A DNA stretch of 17,935 nucleotides from the NCBI GenBank assembly GCA_003133075.1, contig PKZN01000044.1, positions 6,316-24,250 of the forward strand, given 5' to 3'. Under the pieces are notes generated by a model. It worked only from the letters and a program-made list of their open reading frames with translations. It did not search any database and was not told the origin of the DNA. The DNA comes from Acidimicrobiaceae bacterium. GTDB taxonomy: Bacteria; Actinomycetota; Acidimicrobiia; Acidimicrobiales; RAAP-2. Below, one piece after another: positions 7,206 to 13,476 of the stretch (positions are counted from its first letter, which is position 1; each line of letters begins with the position of its first letter). The translations under genes and the position numbers were made by a program.

Positions 7206-8111
7206 CTACCACTCTTCGAGTGCGCGAGCGCGCAGCTCGACGTCGTCTAAGTCCGAGAGGTCACTCTCGCTGCGGTCACTCCACTGGTCGAAGAAGACCC
7301 AACGCCACTGGGCGTAGGTGGCGGTTGCGAAAAAGGAGTTCGTCGTCACGCGCTGTCGCGCGCACTTGCGCAGACCATTGGCCAGTCCGAGGGGGTAGCG
7401 AATGCTGGCGGCGGCGACCTCATCGGCGCGGTACGTCTTGCCCTGGCCGGCCAAGGACTGTCGGGCGTCGTCACTCAAATTCGACACCGAGGCGAGACTC
7501 TCGCGCTCTAACAGTCCGAGGCGCTGGCGCGCGAGGCAGTGCGCGACCACGCCTTCGAGCTCGATCAGTTCGAAGTCCTGCATGATCGCGCTGGTGACGA
7601 AGAGCGAGTAGTTCATCCCGTCGGGTACGAGGGCGGCGTTGTAGCCCTGATCGGCGACGACGAAGGCCGAGACGTTATCCACCCCGAAGGTGGCGGCGAG
7701 TCGGTCGAGCACGGTGACGAGGCGAAGCCGCTCGATGGCGTCGCCACCGGCGTCAAACGCCGCGAGCATCTGCGCACCGAGCAACTGTCCCCGCTCGGCG
7801 TATCGCCGCAGGTCGCGCTGGGCGAAAACGGCGTAGGCGACCATCACCACGAGGCCCACCGCCGAGAGGGCCAGGTTCGTGAAAAAGCCCGCTACGAGCA
7901 GCGCCACGCCGATGACCTCAACGGCGACGGTCAGGGGAATACGGTGACGCAGCGCGAAGCGGCGCACCACTCGTTGATTGTGGTGGCGCTCGGCGAGTGA
8001 CGGGGAGTAGGGGTTCTGCCAGTTCGGGTCCAGCACCGGCGCGACGTAACGGGGCCCTCGGTCCCTCGAGACGTGCGGGCGCCTCGAGCGCGAACGTTGC
8101 TTGGTCGCCAC
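7206..8111 (-). CDS. Degenerate M48 peptidase-like membrane protein (probable pseudoenzyme)
   Basis: A 301-residue protein with a basic N-terminus, two adjacent membrane helices (about 60-78 and 80-97) and a C-terminal domain that reads like an M48 (HtpX/Ste24) metalloprotease. The segment YNAALVPDGMNYSLFVTSAI, then ELIELEGVVAH, follows the M48 pattern in which the next residues are normally HELSH. Here the zinc/catalytic motif is H191-C-L-A-R195, so the catalytic Glu and second His ligand are missing. The downstream ExxAD-type region reads TYRAD (226-230), so the third ligand Glu also appears lost, while the helix after it (IRYPLGLANGLRK) is kept. A scaffold or regulatory role is more likely than proteolysis. 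The GTG start at 8111 lies 9 bp after the pimA-like stop, suggesting one transcript. The M48 assignment is by motif reading only; function is unknown. Confidence 0.7.
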   Translation of the reverse strand: MATKQRSRSRRPHVSRDRGPRYVAPVLDPNWQNPYSPSLAERHHNQRVVRRFALRHRIPLTVAVEVIGVALLVAGFFTNLALSAVGLVVMVAYAVFAQRDLRRYAERGQLLGAQMLAAFDAGGDAIERLRLVTVLDRLAATFGVDNVSAFVVADQGYNAALVPDGMNYSLFVTSAIMQDFELIELEGVVAHCLARQRLGLLERESLASVSNLSDDARQSLAGQGKTYRADEVAAASIRYPLGLANGLRKCARQRVTTNSFFATATYAQWRWVFFDQWSDRSESDLSDLDDVELRARALEEW

Positions 8112-8120
8112 GCGTCCAGG

Positions 8121-9233
8121 CTACCGGGTCATCTGAAAACGACGGACCGCCTCGTCGTATCGCTCGTCGTACGCGTCCATCAACGTCGCCATCGACCACT
8201 GCTCGGCGTAGCGACGCCCCGCGTCGATCGCCGATGCGTCTTCGCCGTCCAGCGCCTCGCTGATCGCCCGTTCCAGGGAAGCCGCGTCGCCGGGTCGAAA
8301 GAGTGTGGCGTGACCGCCCGCCGCGTCGCGGTACCCCTCGATGTCACTGGCGACGACGAGGGTCTCACTCGCCATCGCCTCTAAGAGGACGAGCCCGAAA
8401 CTCTCACCGCGTATCGAGGGGGCCAGCACGACGTCGCAGCGCCGCAACCACGCACGCTTCTCCTCATCACTCACCCGGCCCACGAACACCACCGAGGGAC
8501 TGCGCGCGACGAGGGCCTCGAGTCGGGCCCGTTCGGGACCGTCGCCCGCGACCACGAGGCGCCACGGCGTGGCGCTGCGCCGGGCGTTGTGTTCGCGTAC
8601 GGCGATGATCGCGGTGGCGGCGTCCTTTCGCGACTCGAGGCGACCCACGAACAACAAGGTCCTCGTCTCGGTGCGCTCGCGCGCGAAGGCGACGAATCGT
8701 TCGGTCTCAAAGCCGTTGTAGAGCACGTCGCCCGCGAGACCCCAGGTTCGCTGCAGTGTCGTCGCCGCGGCCGCGCTCACCGCCACCGCGACGTCGAGGC
8801 GAGCGACCAGTCGTGCGAGCGCGATTCGCCCGAAGAACAGCGCGAGTCCGTCGCCGCTGCGGTGAAACGTACCAACCGACGCTCGTTCGTGCGCCGCGAG
8901 TGCGGCGTAGCCGAGCACCGGCGCCATGGGTTCGTGGAAGTGCACGACCTCGGGATTGAACGCATCGATCACGTCGCGCGCGCGCCGCGAGGCGACCGGC
9001 GACAGCGTGAGGGGCGCTCGTGATCCATTCGCCGGCAACGCGACCCGCCGCCCAAATCGCCGCACCGTGGCGGGCGTGTCGTACGTGGCGTCGTCCGTTG
9101 AATCGGGCGCCACGATCAACACCTCGTTGCCGCGCTCGCAGAGCACTCGGCTCATGGCGAGGACCTGCTCTTGGACCCCGCCGAACACGCTCAGTGCGTA
9201 GGGCGAGACGAGCGCGACGCGACGAGCACTCAT
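8121..9233 (-). CDS. pimA: Glycosyltransferase family 4, PimA-like phosphatidylinositol mannosyltransferase
   Basis: PimA transfers the first mannose from GDP-mannose to phosphatidylinositol on the inner face of the membrane. With the ATG at 9233 the protein has 370 residues: N-terminal Rossmann domain starting MSARRVALVSPYALSVFGGV with the GGVQ motif at about 18-21, VVHFHEPMAPVLGYAAL and GTFHRS as in mycobacterial PimA, the donor-site FVGRLESRKD (Arg and Lys near 198 and 203), and the GT-B E-x7-E motif in GESFGLVLLEAM (about 277-285). A longer GTG frame to 9266 exists, but ATG at 9233 overlaps the patA-like stop by 4 bp (ATGA) and starts right at the conserved strand. Position after pgsA and the acyltransferase supports PimA; substrate is inferred. 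Confidence 0.88.
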   Translation of the reverse strand: MSARRVALVSPYALSVFGGVQEQVLAMSRVLCERGNEVLIVAPDSTDDATYDTPATVRRFGRRVALPANGSRAPLTLSPVASRRARDVIDAFNPEVVHFHEPMAPVLGYAALAAHERASVGTFHRSGDGLALFFGRIALARLVARLDVAVAVSAAAATTLQRTWGLAGDVLYNGFETERFVAFARERTETRTLLFVGRLESRKDAATAIIAVREHNARRSATPWRLVVAGDGPERARLEALVARSPSVVFVGRVSDEEKRAWLRRCDVVLAPSIRGESFGLVLLEAMASETLVVASDIEGYRDAAGGHATLFRPGDAASLERAISEALDGEDASAIDAGRRYAEQWSMATLMDAYDERYDEAVRRFQMTR

Positions 9234-10117
9234 GACGGGAGAAAACGGTCCTCGAGGACGTGCCACTGCTCGGGCGCTCTTCGGATCAGTCCCTCGAGTT
9301 CCTTCGTCACCACCTGGGTGACGCGCGTGACGTCCTCGCGCAAGCCGGCGCGGCGCGCGACGTCGATGGGTGCGTTGACCACGGCGTGATGGTCGCGTCC
9401 GGGACCGCTGAAACAGGCCGCCGTCACGAGGGTGGCCCCAGTGCGCAACGCCAACGTCGCGGGACCGGCCGGCATCGTCACGCGTTCGCCGAAGAACTCG
9501 ACGTCGATGCCGTTGTGTTGAATGTCTCGGTCACAGAGGAGTCCGACCACTCCCCCCTTCCGCAGCGTTGCGAGCAGGACCGAACCCGCGTGCTCATTGA
9601 GCGGCTCGACGAGAATGCCGATGGACTCGCGCTTCGCCTTGAACCACTCGAAGAGTTCGGGCGGTTCGAGTTCCTCGGCGACCGCGGTCATCGTCAGACC
9701 CAACGAGTCGAGGAAGGAGCCGCCCCACTCCCACGAACCAATGTGGGGCAGAGCGACGATGAGGCCCTTCCCTCGAGCCTGGGCCTCGTAGAGGTGCTCG
9801 AGGCCCTCGGCGATCACGAAACGCCGATACACCGCGGCCGGTGCGAGGCCCGGCAGTTTCGCGCCCTCAGCCCAGTACTGGCCGTAGCTGCGAAACCCGC
9901 GTTCGACGAACTCTTCGAGCAGGTGCTCCTCGACGCTCCCCCCCGGTGCGCGGAGCACGTGGCGCAGATTATCGGCGAGTCGAGCCCGTAGGGCGCGTTG
10001 GCGTCGGCCCACGAGCGCGGCGACACCACTCGCGAGCGCCACGTCGAATCGCTCGGGCATCTTCTCCATCAACGTGCCCACGCCCTTGAAGAGGACGACG
10101 CGCGCCGTGGGCGTCAC
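9230..10117 (-). CDS. patA: Lysophospholipid-acyltransferase family protein, PatA-like (PIM acyltransferase)
   Basis: The LpxL/HtrB-like acyltransferase fold is seen: HIGSWE gives the HxxxxE catalytic pair at about H125 and E130, followed by AVAEELEPPELFEWF, a CDRD segment, FFGERVTMPAGPATLALRTGA and a C-terminal APEQWHVLEDRFL, which parallel mycobacterial PatA. PatA acylates the 6-position of the PimA-added mannose, at the cytosolic membrane face. The start is most likely GTG at 10117, 2 bp after the pgsA stop (295 residues); an ORF open to 10225 would overlap pgsA by more than 100 bp and adds a low-complexity N-terminus. The stop overlaps the pimA ATG by 4 bp. Gene order pgsA-patA-pimA supports the PIM role; acyl specificity cannot be seen. 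Confidence 0.87.
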   Translation of the reverse strand: MTPTARVVLFKGVGTLMEKMPERFDVALASGVAALVGRRQRALRARLADNLRHVLRAPGGSVEEHLLEEFVERGFRSYGQYWAEGAKLPGLAPAAVYRRFVIAEGLEHLYEAQARGKGLIVALPHIGSWEWGGSFLDSLGLTMTAVAEELEPPELFEWFKAKRESIGILVEPLNEHAGSVLLATLRKGGVVGLLCDRDIQHNGIDVEFFGERVTMPAGPATLALRTGATLVTAACFSGPGRDHHAVVNAPIDVARRAGLREDVTRVTQVVTKELEGLIRRAPEQWHVLEDRFLPS

Positions 10118-10119
10118 GA

Positions 10120-10785
10120 CTAGTGACGCGAGGCGCGCGAGAGGCCGCGTCGCAGACGGCGGCTGTGTTGACGATCGCGCAACGTCGCGGCCGCCGAGGG
10201 CGCGGGGCGTGCGGCCACTTGCCACACGCGCCAGAACCGACCGAGGGCGGTCATGGCCGTTAAGACCAGCATGATCCAGAGAACGGGGATGAAGATGGCC
10301 GTGGCGATGAGTCCGACGCCCAGGAGGATCATGCGTTCGGCGCGCTCCATCAGGCCGCCCTTGGCGACGAGGCCCAGGCTCTCGGCCTTGGAGCGTTGGT
10401 AGGAGATCATGAACGTCGTGGTCAAGATCGCGAAGGGCAACAAGACCAACTGTCCGTGGTGGTGCGCCGTGAGGTAGTACGCCACCCCGCCGAGGATCAC
10501 CGCGTCGGCCACTCGGTCAACGACCGAGTCGAAGAAACTTCCGCGCTGGCTGGCGCGATGCGACGCTTTGGCGACGGCCCCGTCCAAGAGATCGTGGAAT
10601 CCCGTCAAGGTCAACAGGACGATCGCCCAGAAGTGCAGGCCGACGCCGATCGCCCAGGCCGTCGCGCACGCGAAGACCAGTCCCGAGCCCGTGAGCACGT
10701 CGGCCGAAAACCCTATTCGAACGAGCCAGCGCCCTATTGGCGCCGTCGTCGCGTCTACGGACTGGCGGAACTTGCCGTCGAACAT
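10120..10785 (-). CDS. pgsA: CDP-alcohol phosphatidyltransferase, probable phosphatidylinositol phosphate synthase
   Basis: The family joins CDP-diacylglycerol to an alcohol; here probably inositol 1-phosphate, giving phosphatidylinositol phosphate. The 221-residue polytopic membrane protein shows the CDP-OH-P motif D65-x2-D68-G69-x2-A72-K73-x8-G82-x3-D86-x3-D90: all four aspartates are kept, but the usual Arg of the AR pair is Lys73. A second region usually read as SRAE or ARAE is SKAE here (K133). ATG at 10785 is preceded by AGAGGG with good spacing. It opens the lipid block ahead of patA and pimA, as in mycobacteria, which is the main reason for choosing inositol phosphate over glycerol phosphate. 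The C-terminus is short and Arg-rich. Confidence 0.85.
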   Translation of the reverse strand: MFDGKFRQSVDATTAPIGRWLVRIGFSADVLTGSGLVFACATAWAIGVGLHFWAIVLLTLTGFHDLLDGAVAKASHRASQRGSFFDSVVDRVADAVILGGVAYYLTAHHHGQLVLLPFAILTTTFMISYQRSKAESLGLVAKGGLMERAERMILLGVGLIATAIFIPVLWIMLVLTAMTALGRFWRVWQVAARPAPSAAATLRDRQHSRRLRRGLSRASRH

Positions 10786-10802
10786 CGACCCTCTGGACTC
10801 AT
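10755..10802 (-). CDS. Possible 15-codon leaderless leader ORF overlapping the pgsA start
   Basis: On the minus strand ATG at 10802 opens a 15-codon frame (MSPEGRCSTASSASP, stop TAG at 10757-10755). TAGACT ends exactly 7 nt before this ATG, so a transcript could begin at it. The pgsA ATG at 10785 and its AGAGGG site lie inside, in another frame. It may be only the 17-nt leader of pgsA; no homologue is recognised. Confidence 0.25.
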   Translation of the reverse strand: MSPEGRCSTASSASP

Positions 10803-10809
10803 GAAACGA

Positions 10810-10815
10810 AGTCTA
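10810..10815 (-). promoter_or_regulatory. Candidate pgsA promoter -10 element
   Basis: Minus-strand TAGACT (TANNNT) lies at the pgsA end of the 179-bp gap after the HIT gene. Start of transcription about 7 nt downstream gives a leader of roughly 17 nt carrying the AGAGGG ribosome-binding site. No TTGACA-like -35; GGGAAC lies at about the -35 distance, which faintly resembles an ECF-type box but is weak evidence. Confidence 0.45.
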
Positions 10816-10910
10816 ACCTTCGCCCTCTCGGGTTCCCGGCTCCGACCATCGCCCGCGGAGGGGCAACGACCGCCACCACGGCAACCTCGCGGCGTCTTTT
10901 CGTGTTCGTG

Positions 10911-10959
10911 CTGCTCGCGGGTGCTTCGAACTCGCCCCGTGCGGACCGGTTGCGAGCAG
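10911..10959 (-). terminator. Inverted repeat after the HIT gene, possible terminator without U-tract
   Basis: CTGCTCGC at 10911-10918 and GCGAGCAG at 10952-10959 are perfect 8-bp complements separated by 33 nt, which can pair further inside (GGT with ACC, CCG with CGG). On the minus strand the structure begins 5 nt after the HIT stop. There is no run of U behind it. It could end the thrS-HIT transcript or protect its 3' end, ahead of the separate pgsA promoter. Confidence 0.4.
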
Positions 10960-10964
10960 GTCGC

Positions 10965-11465
10965 TTATAGGTGCTCGTGGACCTTGCGCCAGGTGGACTC
11001 TAAGGACTCGGGCAGCACGCGCGTCTCACCGATGGTGGTCATGAAATTGGTGTCGCCATCCCAACGCGGGAGGGCGTGGGCGTGGAGGTGCCGTGGAATA
11101 CCCGCACCCGCGGCGCTACCGAGGTTCATGCCGATGTTCATCCCGTCGGGGGCGTAGGTCGCCTTCAGCGCCGCCGCGGTGTCGCGAATGGTGAGTGAAA
11201 AGTCGAGGTACTCCGCGTCGCTCAGCTCCTCGAGTGAACCAACGTGGCGATAGGGCACCACCAGCAGGTGGCCCGAACCGTAGGGGTAGGCGTTCAAGAC
11301 CACGAAGCACCACTCACTACGACGGAGCACCCCGGTCGACTCCTCGACCGGGGAACGGCCCAACGCACAAAAGACGCACTCGGCGGCGTCCTTGTCGAAG
11401 GTTCCTTCGAAGGCGTTCGAGACGTAGTGCTCGCGCCACGAGGCCGAAAATCGCTCTAGCGCCAC
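10965..11465 (-). CDS. HIT domain protein, Ap4A phosphorylase-type nucleotide hydrolase/transferase
   Basis: HIT proteins act on nucleotide phosphoanhydrides through a histidine triad. The 166-residue product has the triad as HLHAH (H126, H128, H130) followed by ALPRWDGDTNFMTTIGETRVL, which closely follows the M. tuberculosis protein at the same locus (Rv2613c), reported as a diadenosine tetraphosphate phosphorylase. An N-terminal C30-x2-C33 pair may bind metal. The GTG start at 11465 overlaps the thrS stop by 10 bp, so translation is probably coupled. It sits between thrS and pgsA as in mycobacteria. A link between threonyl-tRNA synthetase and Ap4A breakdown is attractive because aminoacyl-tRNA synthetases make Ap4A, but this is inference. 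Confidence 0.9.
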   Translation of the reverse strand: MALERFSASWREHYVSNAFEGTFDKDAAECVFCALGRSPVEESTGVLRRSEWCFVVLNAYPYGSGHLLVVPYRHVGSLEELSDAEYLDFSLTIRDTAAALKATYAPDGMNIGMNLGSAAGAGIPRHLHAHALPRWDGDTNFMTTIGETRVLPESLESTWRKVHEHL

Positions 11466-13447
11466 GCGGGTGCTTCCGGGGAGGCGTGCGCGGCAATTTC
11501 TTCGTGCACTCGCGCCGCGAAGGTTGCAACCGACACACCACGCTCGGGCGTGTTCGAACCGCGGGCGTTGATCCCCACCGTGGCGTTGGCCACGTCCTCA
11601 TCACCCACGACGATGACGTAGGGCACCTTTTCCAACTTGGCCTTTCTAATGCGCGAGCCGAGGGGCTCGGTGGCCGCCTCCACGCTGACCCGTACGCCGT
11701 CGGCGCGCAGGGTTTTCGCGACGTCGTAGGCGTAGTCGTCGTGGTCGTCGCGCACCCCGAGGACCCGTACTTGCTCCGGGCAGAGCCACGTCGGCAGGTT
11801 CCCGGCGTAGTGCTCGATCAAGATCGCCATGAAACGCTCCACCGAGCCAAAGAGCGCGCGGTGGATCATGATCGGTCGCGTGCGGGAGTTGTCGGGCGCG
11901 ACGTAGGTGGCGTCGAAGCGCTTGGGCTCTTGGAAGTCCAACTGGATCGTCGACATCTGGTGCGTGCGGCCGATCGCGTCGCGGGCCTGGACCGAGATCT
12001 TCGGTCCGTAGAAGGCGCCGCCGCCGGGGTCGAGCACCAGCTCGAGGCCGGCGTTCCTCGCCACCGCTTCGAGCGTCGCTTCAGCCTCGGCCCACTCCTC
12101 GTCGGCCCCGACGGACTTACCCGGCGGTCGCGTCGAGAGCTCGAGATAGAACTCGTTCAGGCCAAAGTCCCGCAGGAGACTCAGCACGAAGTGCAGCGTT
12201 GTCTCGATCTCTTCGGCCATCTGCTCTTTCGTGCAGAAGATGTGCGCGTCGTCTTGGGTCATGCCGCGCACGCGGGTGAGGCCCTGGACGGCGCCGGAGA
12301 GTTCGTAGCGATAGACCGCCCCGAACTCGAAGAGGCGCAACGGGAGCTCTCGGTAACTTCGCGGACGCGATTTGTAAATAAGGAGGTGGAACGGGCAGTT
12401 CATTGGCTTTAAGTAGTACTGCTGGCCCTCATCCAGGGTCATCGGCGGGTACATCGACTCGGCGAACCAGTCGAGGTGTCCCGACGTCTCAAAGAGTTCG
12501 GCCTTGGAGATATGGGGCGAGTAGACGAACTCATATCCCGAGACCTCGTGGCGCTGGCGCGAGTACTCCTCCATCACGCGGCGGATCAGGCCGCCCTTGG
12601 GATGAAAGACCGCCAGGCCCGGACCGACTTCGCTCGGAAAGGAGAACAGGTCGAGTTCGTGGCCGAGCTTGCGATGGTCACGGGCCTCGGCCTCTTCGAG
12701 CTGGTGCAGGTGCGCCGCGAGTGCGTCCTCTGACTCCCACGCCGTGCCGTAGATGCGCTGGAGCTGCGGGTTCTTCTCATCGCCACGCCAGTACGCCCCA
12801 GCGACGCGGGTGAGTCGAAAGTGACCGAGTCGACCGGTCGAGGGAACGTGGGGACCGCGACAGAGGTCCACGAAGGCGGCGGTGTTGGAGTACGTAGAGA
12901 CCACGGCCGCACTCGCCACCTCACTGAGGTCCTCTTCGCTCCCCCCTCGTTCGACCGCTTCGATGATCTCGACCTTGAAGGGCTGGTCCTTAAAGAGCAC
13001 CAGCGCGTCGACGACGGAGTGCTCCGCACGCGTGAAGGGTTGGTCTTCGGCGATGATCGCTCGCATCTCTTCGGTCACTCGCTCGAGGTCGTCGTCGCTG
13101 AAGTGCGCGCCGTCGGGAAGTTCGAAGTCGTAGTAGAAGCCGTCCGCGATCGCCGGGCCGATGGCGTAGTGCGCCCCGGGCCACAGACGAGTGACCGCTT
13201 GGGCCATGACGTGCGCGCTCGAATGGCGCAGGACATCACGACCCTCAAGCGTGGTGCCGGTGATGATTGCGACGCGGTCGCCGTCCGCGAGCGTCGTCGC
13301 GAGGTCGACCAAATGGTCGTTCACCCGGGCCGCTAGAGCGTCCTTGGCGAGCCGTTTGCCCACGTCACGGGCCAGGTCGAGAGCGGTCGCGCCGGCGTCC
13401 AGGCGCCGCAGGCTGCCGTCGGGGAGCTCTACGTTGAGTTCGGACAT
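11456..13447 (-). CDS. thrS: Threonine--tRNA ligase
   Basis: Charges tRNA-Thr. The 663-residue protein has an N-terminal TGS domain (1-65), an editing domain with HSSAH at 75-79 and DLCRGPH at 194-200, a class II catalytic core with MNCPFH at 349-354 (zinc Cys), VRGMTQDDAHIF around 393-404 (zinc His), IQLDFQEPKRFD, IHRALFGSVERF, and a C-terminal anticodon-binding domain (VRVLGVRDDHDDYA, EPLGSRIRKAKLEKVPYVIVVGD). Complete and of normal length. ATG at 13447 has AAAGG about 7 nt upstream. It lies 16 bp after the mshC-like stop and overlaps the HIT gene by 10 bp. Confidence 0.98.
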   Translation of the reverse strand: MSELNVELPDGSLRRLDAGATALDLARDVGKRLAKDALAARVNDHLVDLATTLADGDRVAIITGTTLEGRDVLRHSSAHVMAQAVTRLWPGAHYAIGPAIADGFYYDFELPDGAHFSDDDLERVTEEMRAIIAEDQPFTRAEHSVVDALVLFKDQPFKVEIIEAVERGGSEEDLSEVASAAVVSTYSNTAAFVDLCRGPHVPSTGRLGHFRLTRVAGAYWRGDEKNPQLQRIYGTAWESEDALAAHLHQLEEAEARDHRKLGHELDLFSFPSEVGPGLAVFHPKGGLIRRVMEEYSRQRHEVSGYEFVYSPHISKAELFETSGHLDWFAESMYPPMTLDEGQQYYLKPMNCPFHLLIYKSRPRSYRELPLRLFEFGAVYRYELSGAVQGLTRVRGMTQDDAHIFCTKEQMAEEIETTLHFVLSLLRDFGLNEFYLELSTRPPGKSVGADEEWAEAEATLEAVARNAGLELVLDPGGGAFYGPKISVQARDAIGRTHQMSTIQLDFQEPKRFDATYVAPDNSRTRPIMIHRALFGSVERFMAILIEHYAGNLPTWLCPEQVRVLGVRDDHDDYAYDVAKTLRADGVRVSVEAATEPLGSRIRKAKLEKVPYVIVVGDEDVANATVGINARGSNTPERGVSVATFAARVHEEIAAHASPEAPAWR

Positions 13448-13461
13448 CGGGGCCTTTCGTT

Positions 13462-13476
13462 CGTTACAGCGTAACG
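13462..13476. other. Perfect palindrome CGTTAC-AGC-GTAACG at the mshC/thrS junction
   Basis: Six-base arms with a three-base centre. It includes the mshC-like stop codon and, on the minus strand, TACGCT (13468-13473), a TANNNT -10 candidate for thrS about 20 nt before its ATG. It could be a hairpin, an operator overlapping a promoter, or chance. Confidence 0.3.

Noticed and set aside
9234..9266. GTG start of the PimA-like gene at 9266
   Set aside because: ATG at 9233 forms the ATGA overlap with the preceding gene and begins exactly at the conserved first strand.
10118..10225. Longer start of the PatA-like gene inside pgsA
   Set aside because: Would overlap pgsA by about 105 bp; GTG at 10117, 2 bp after the pgsA stop, is a simpler start and keeps all family similarity.
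11195..12412. Long plus-strand open frame of about 405 codons opposite the HIT gene and thrS
   Set aside because: It is antisense to two well-recognised genes, rich in Arg and Pro with no domain pattern, as expected for the opposite strand of GC-rich coding DNA.
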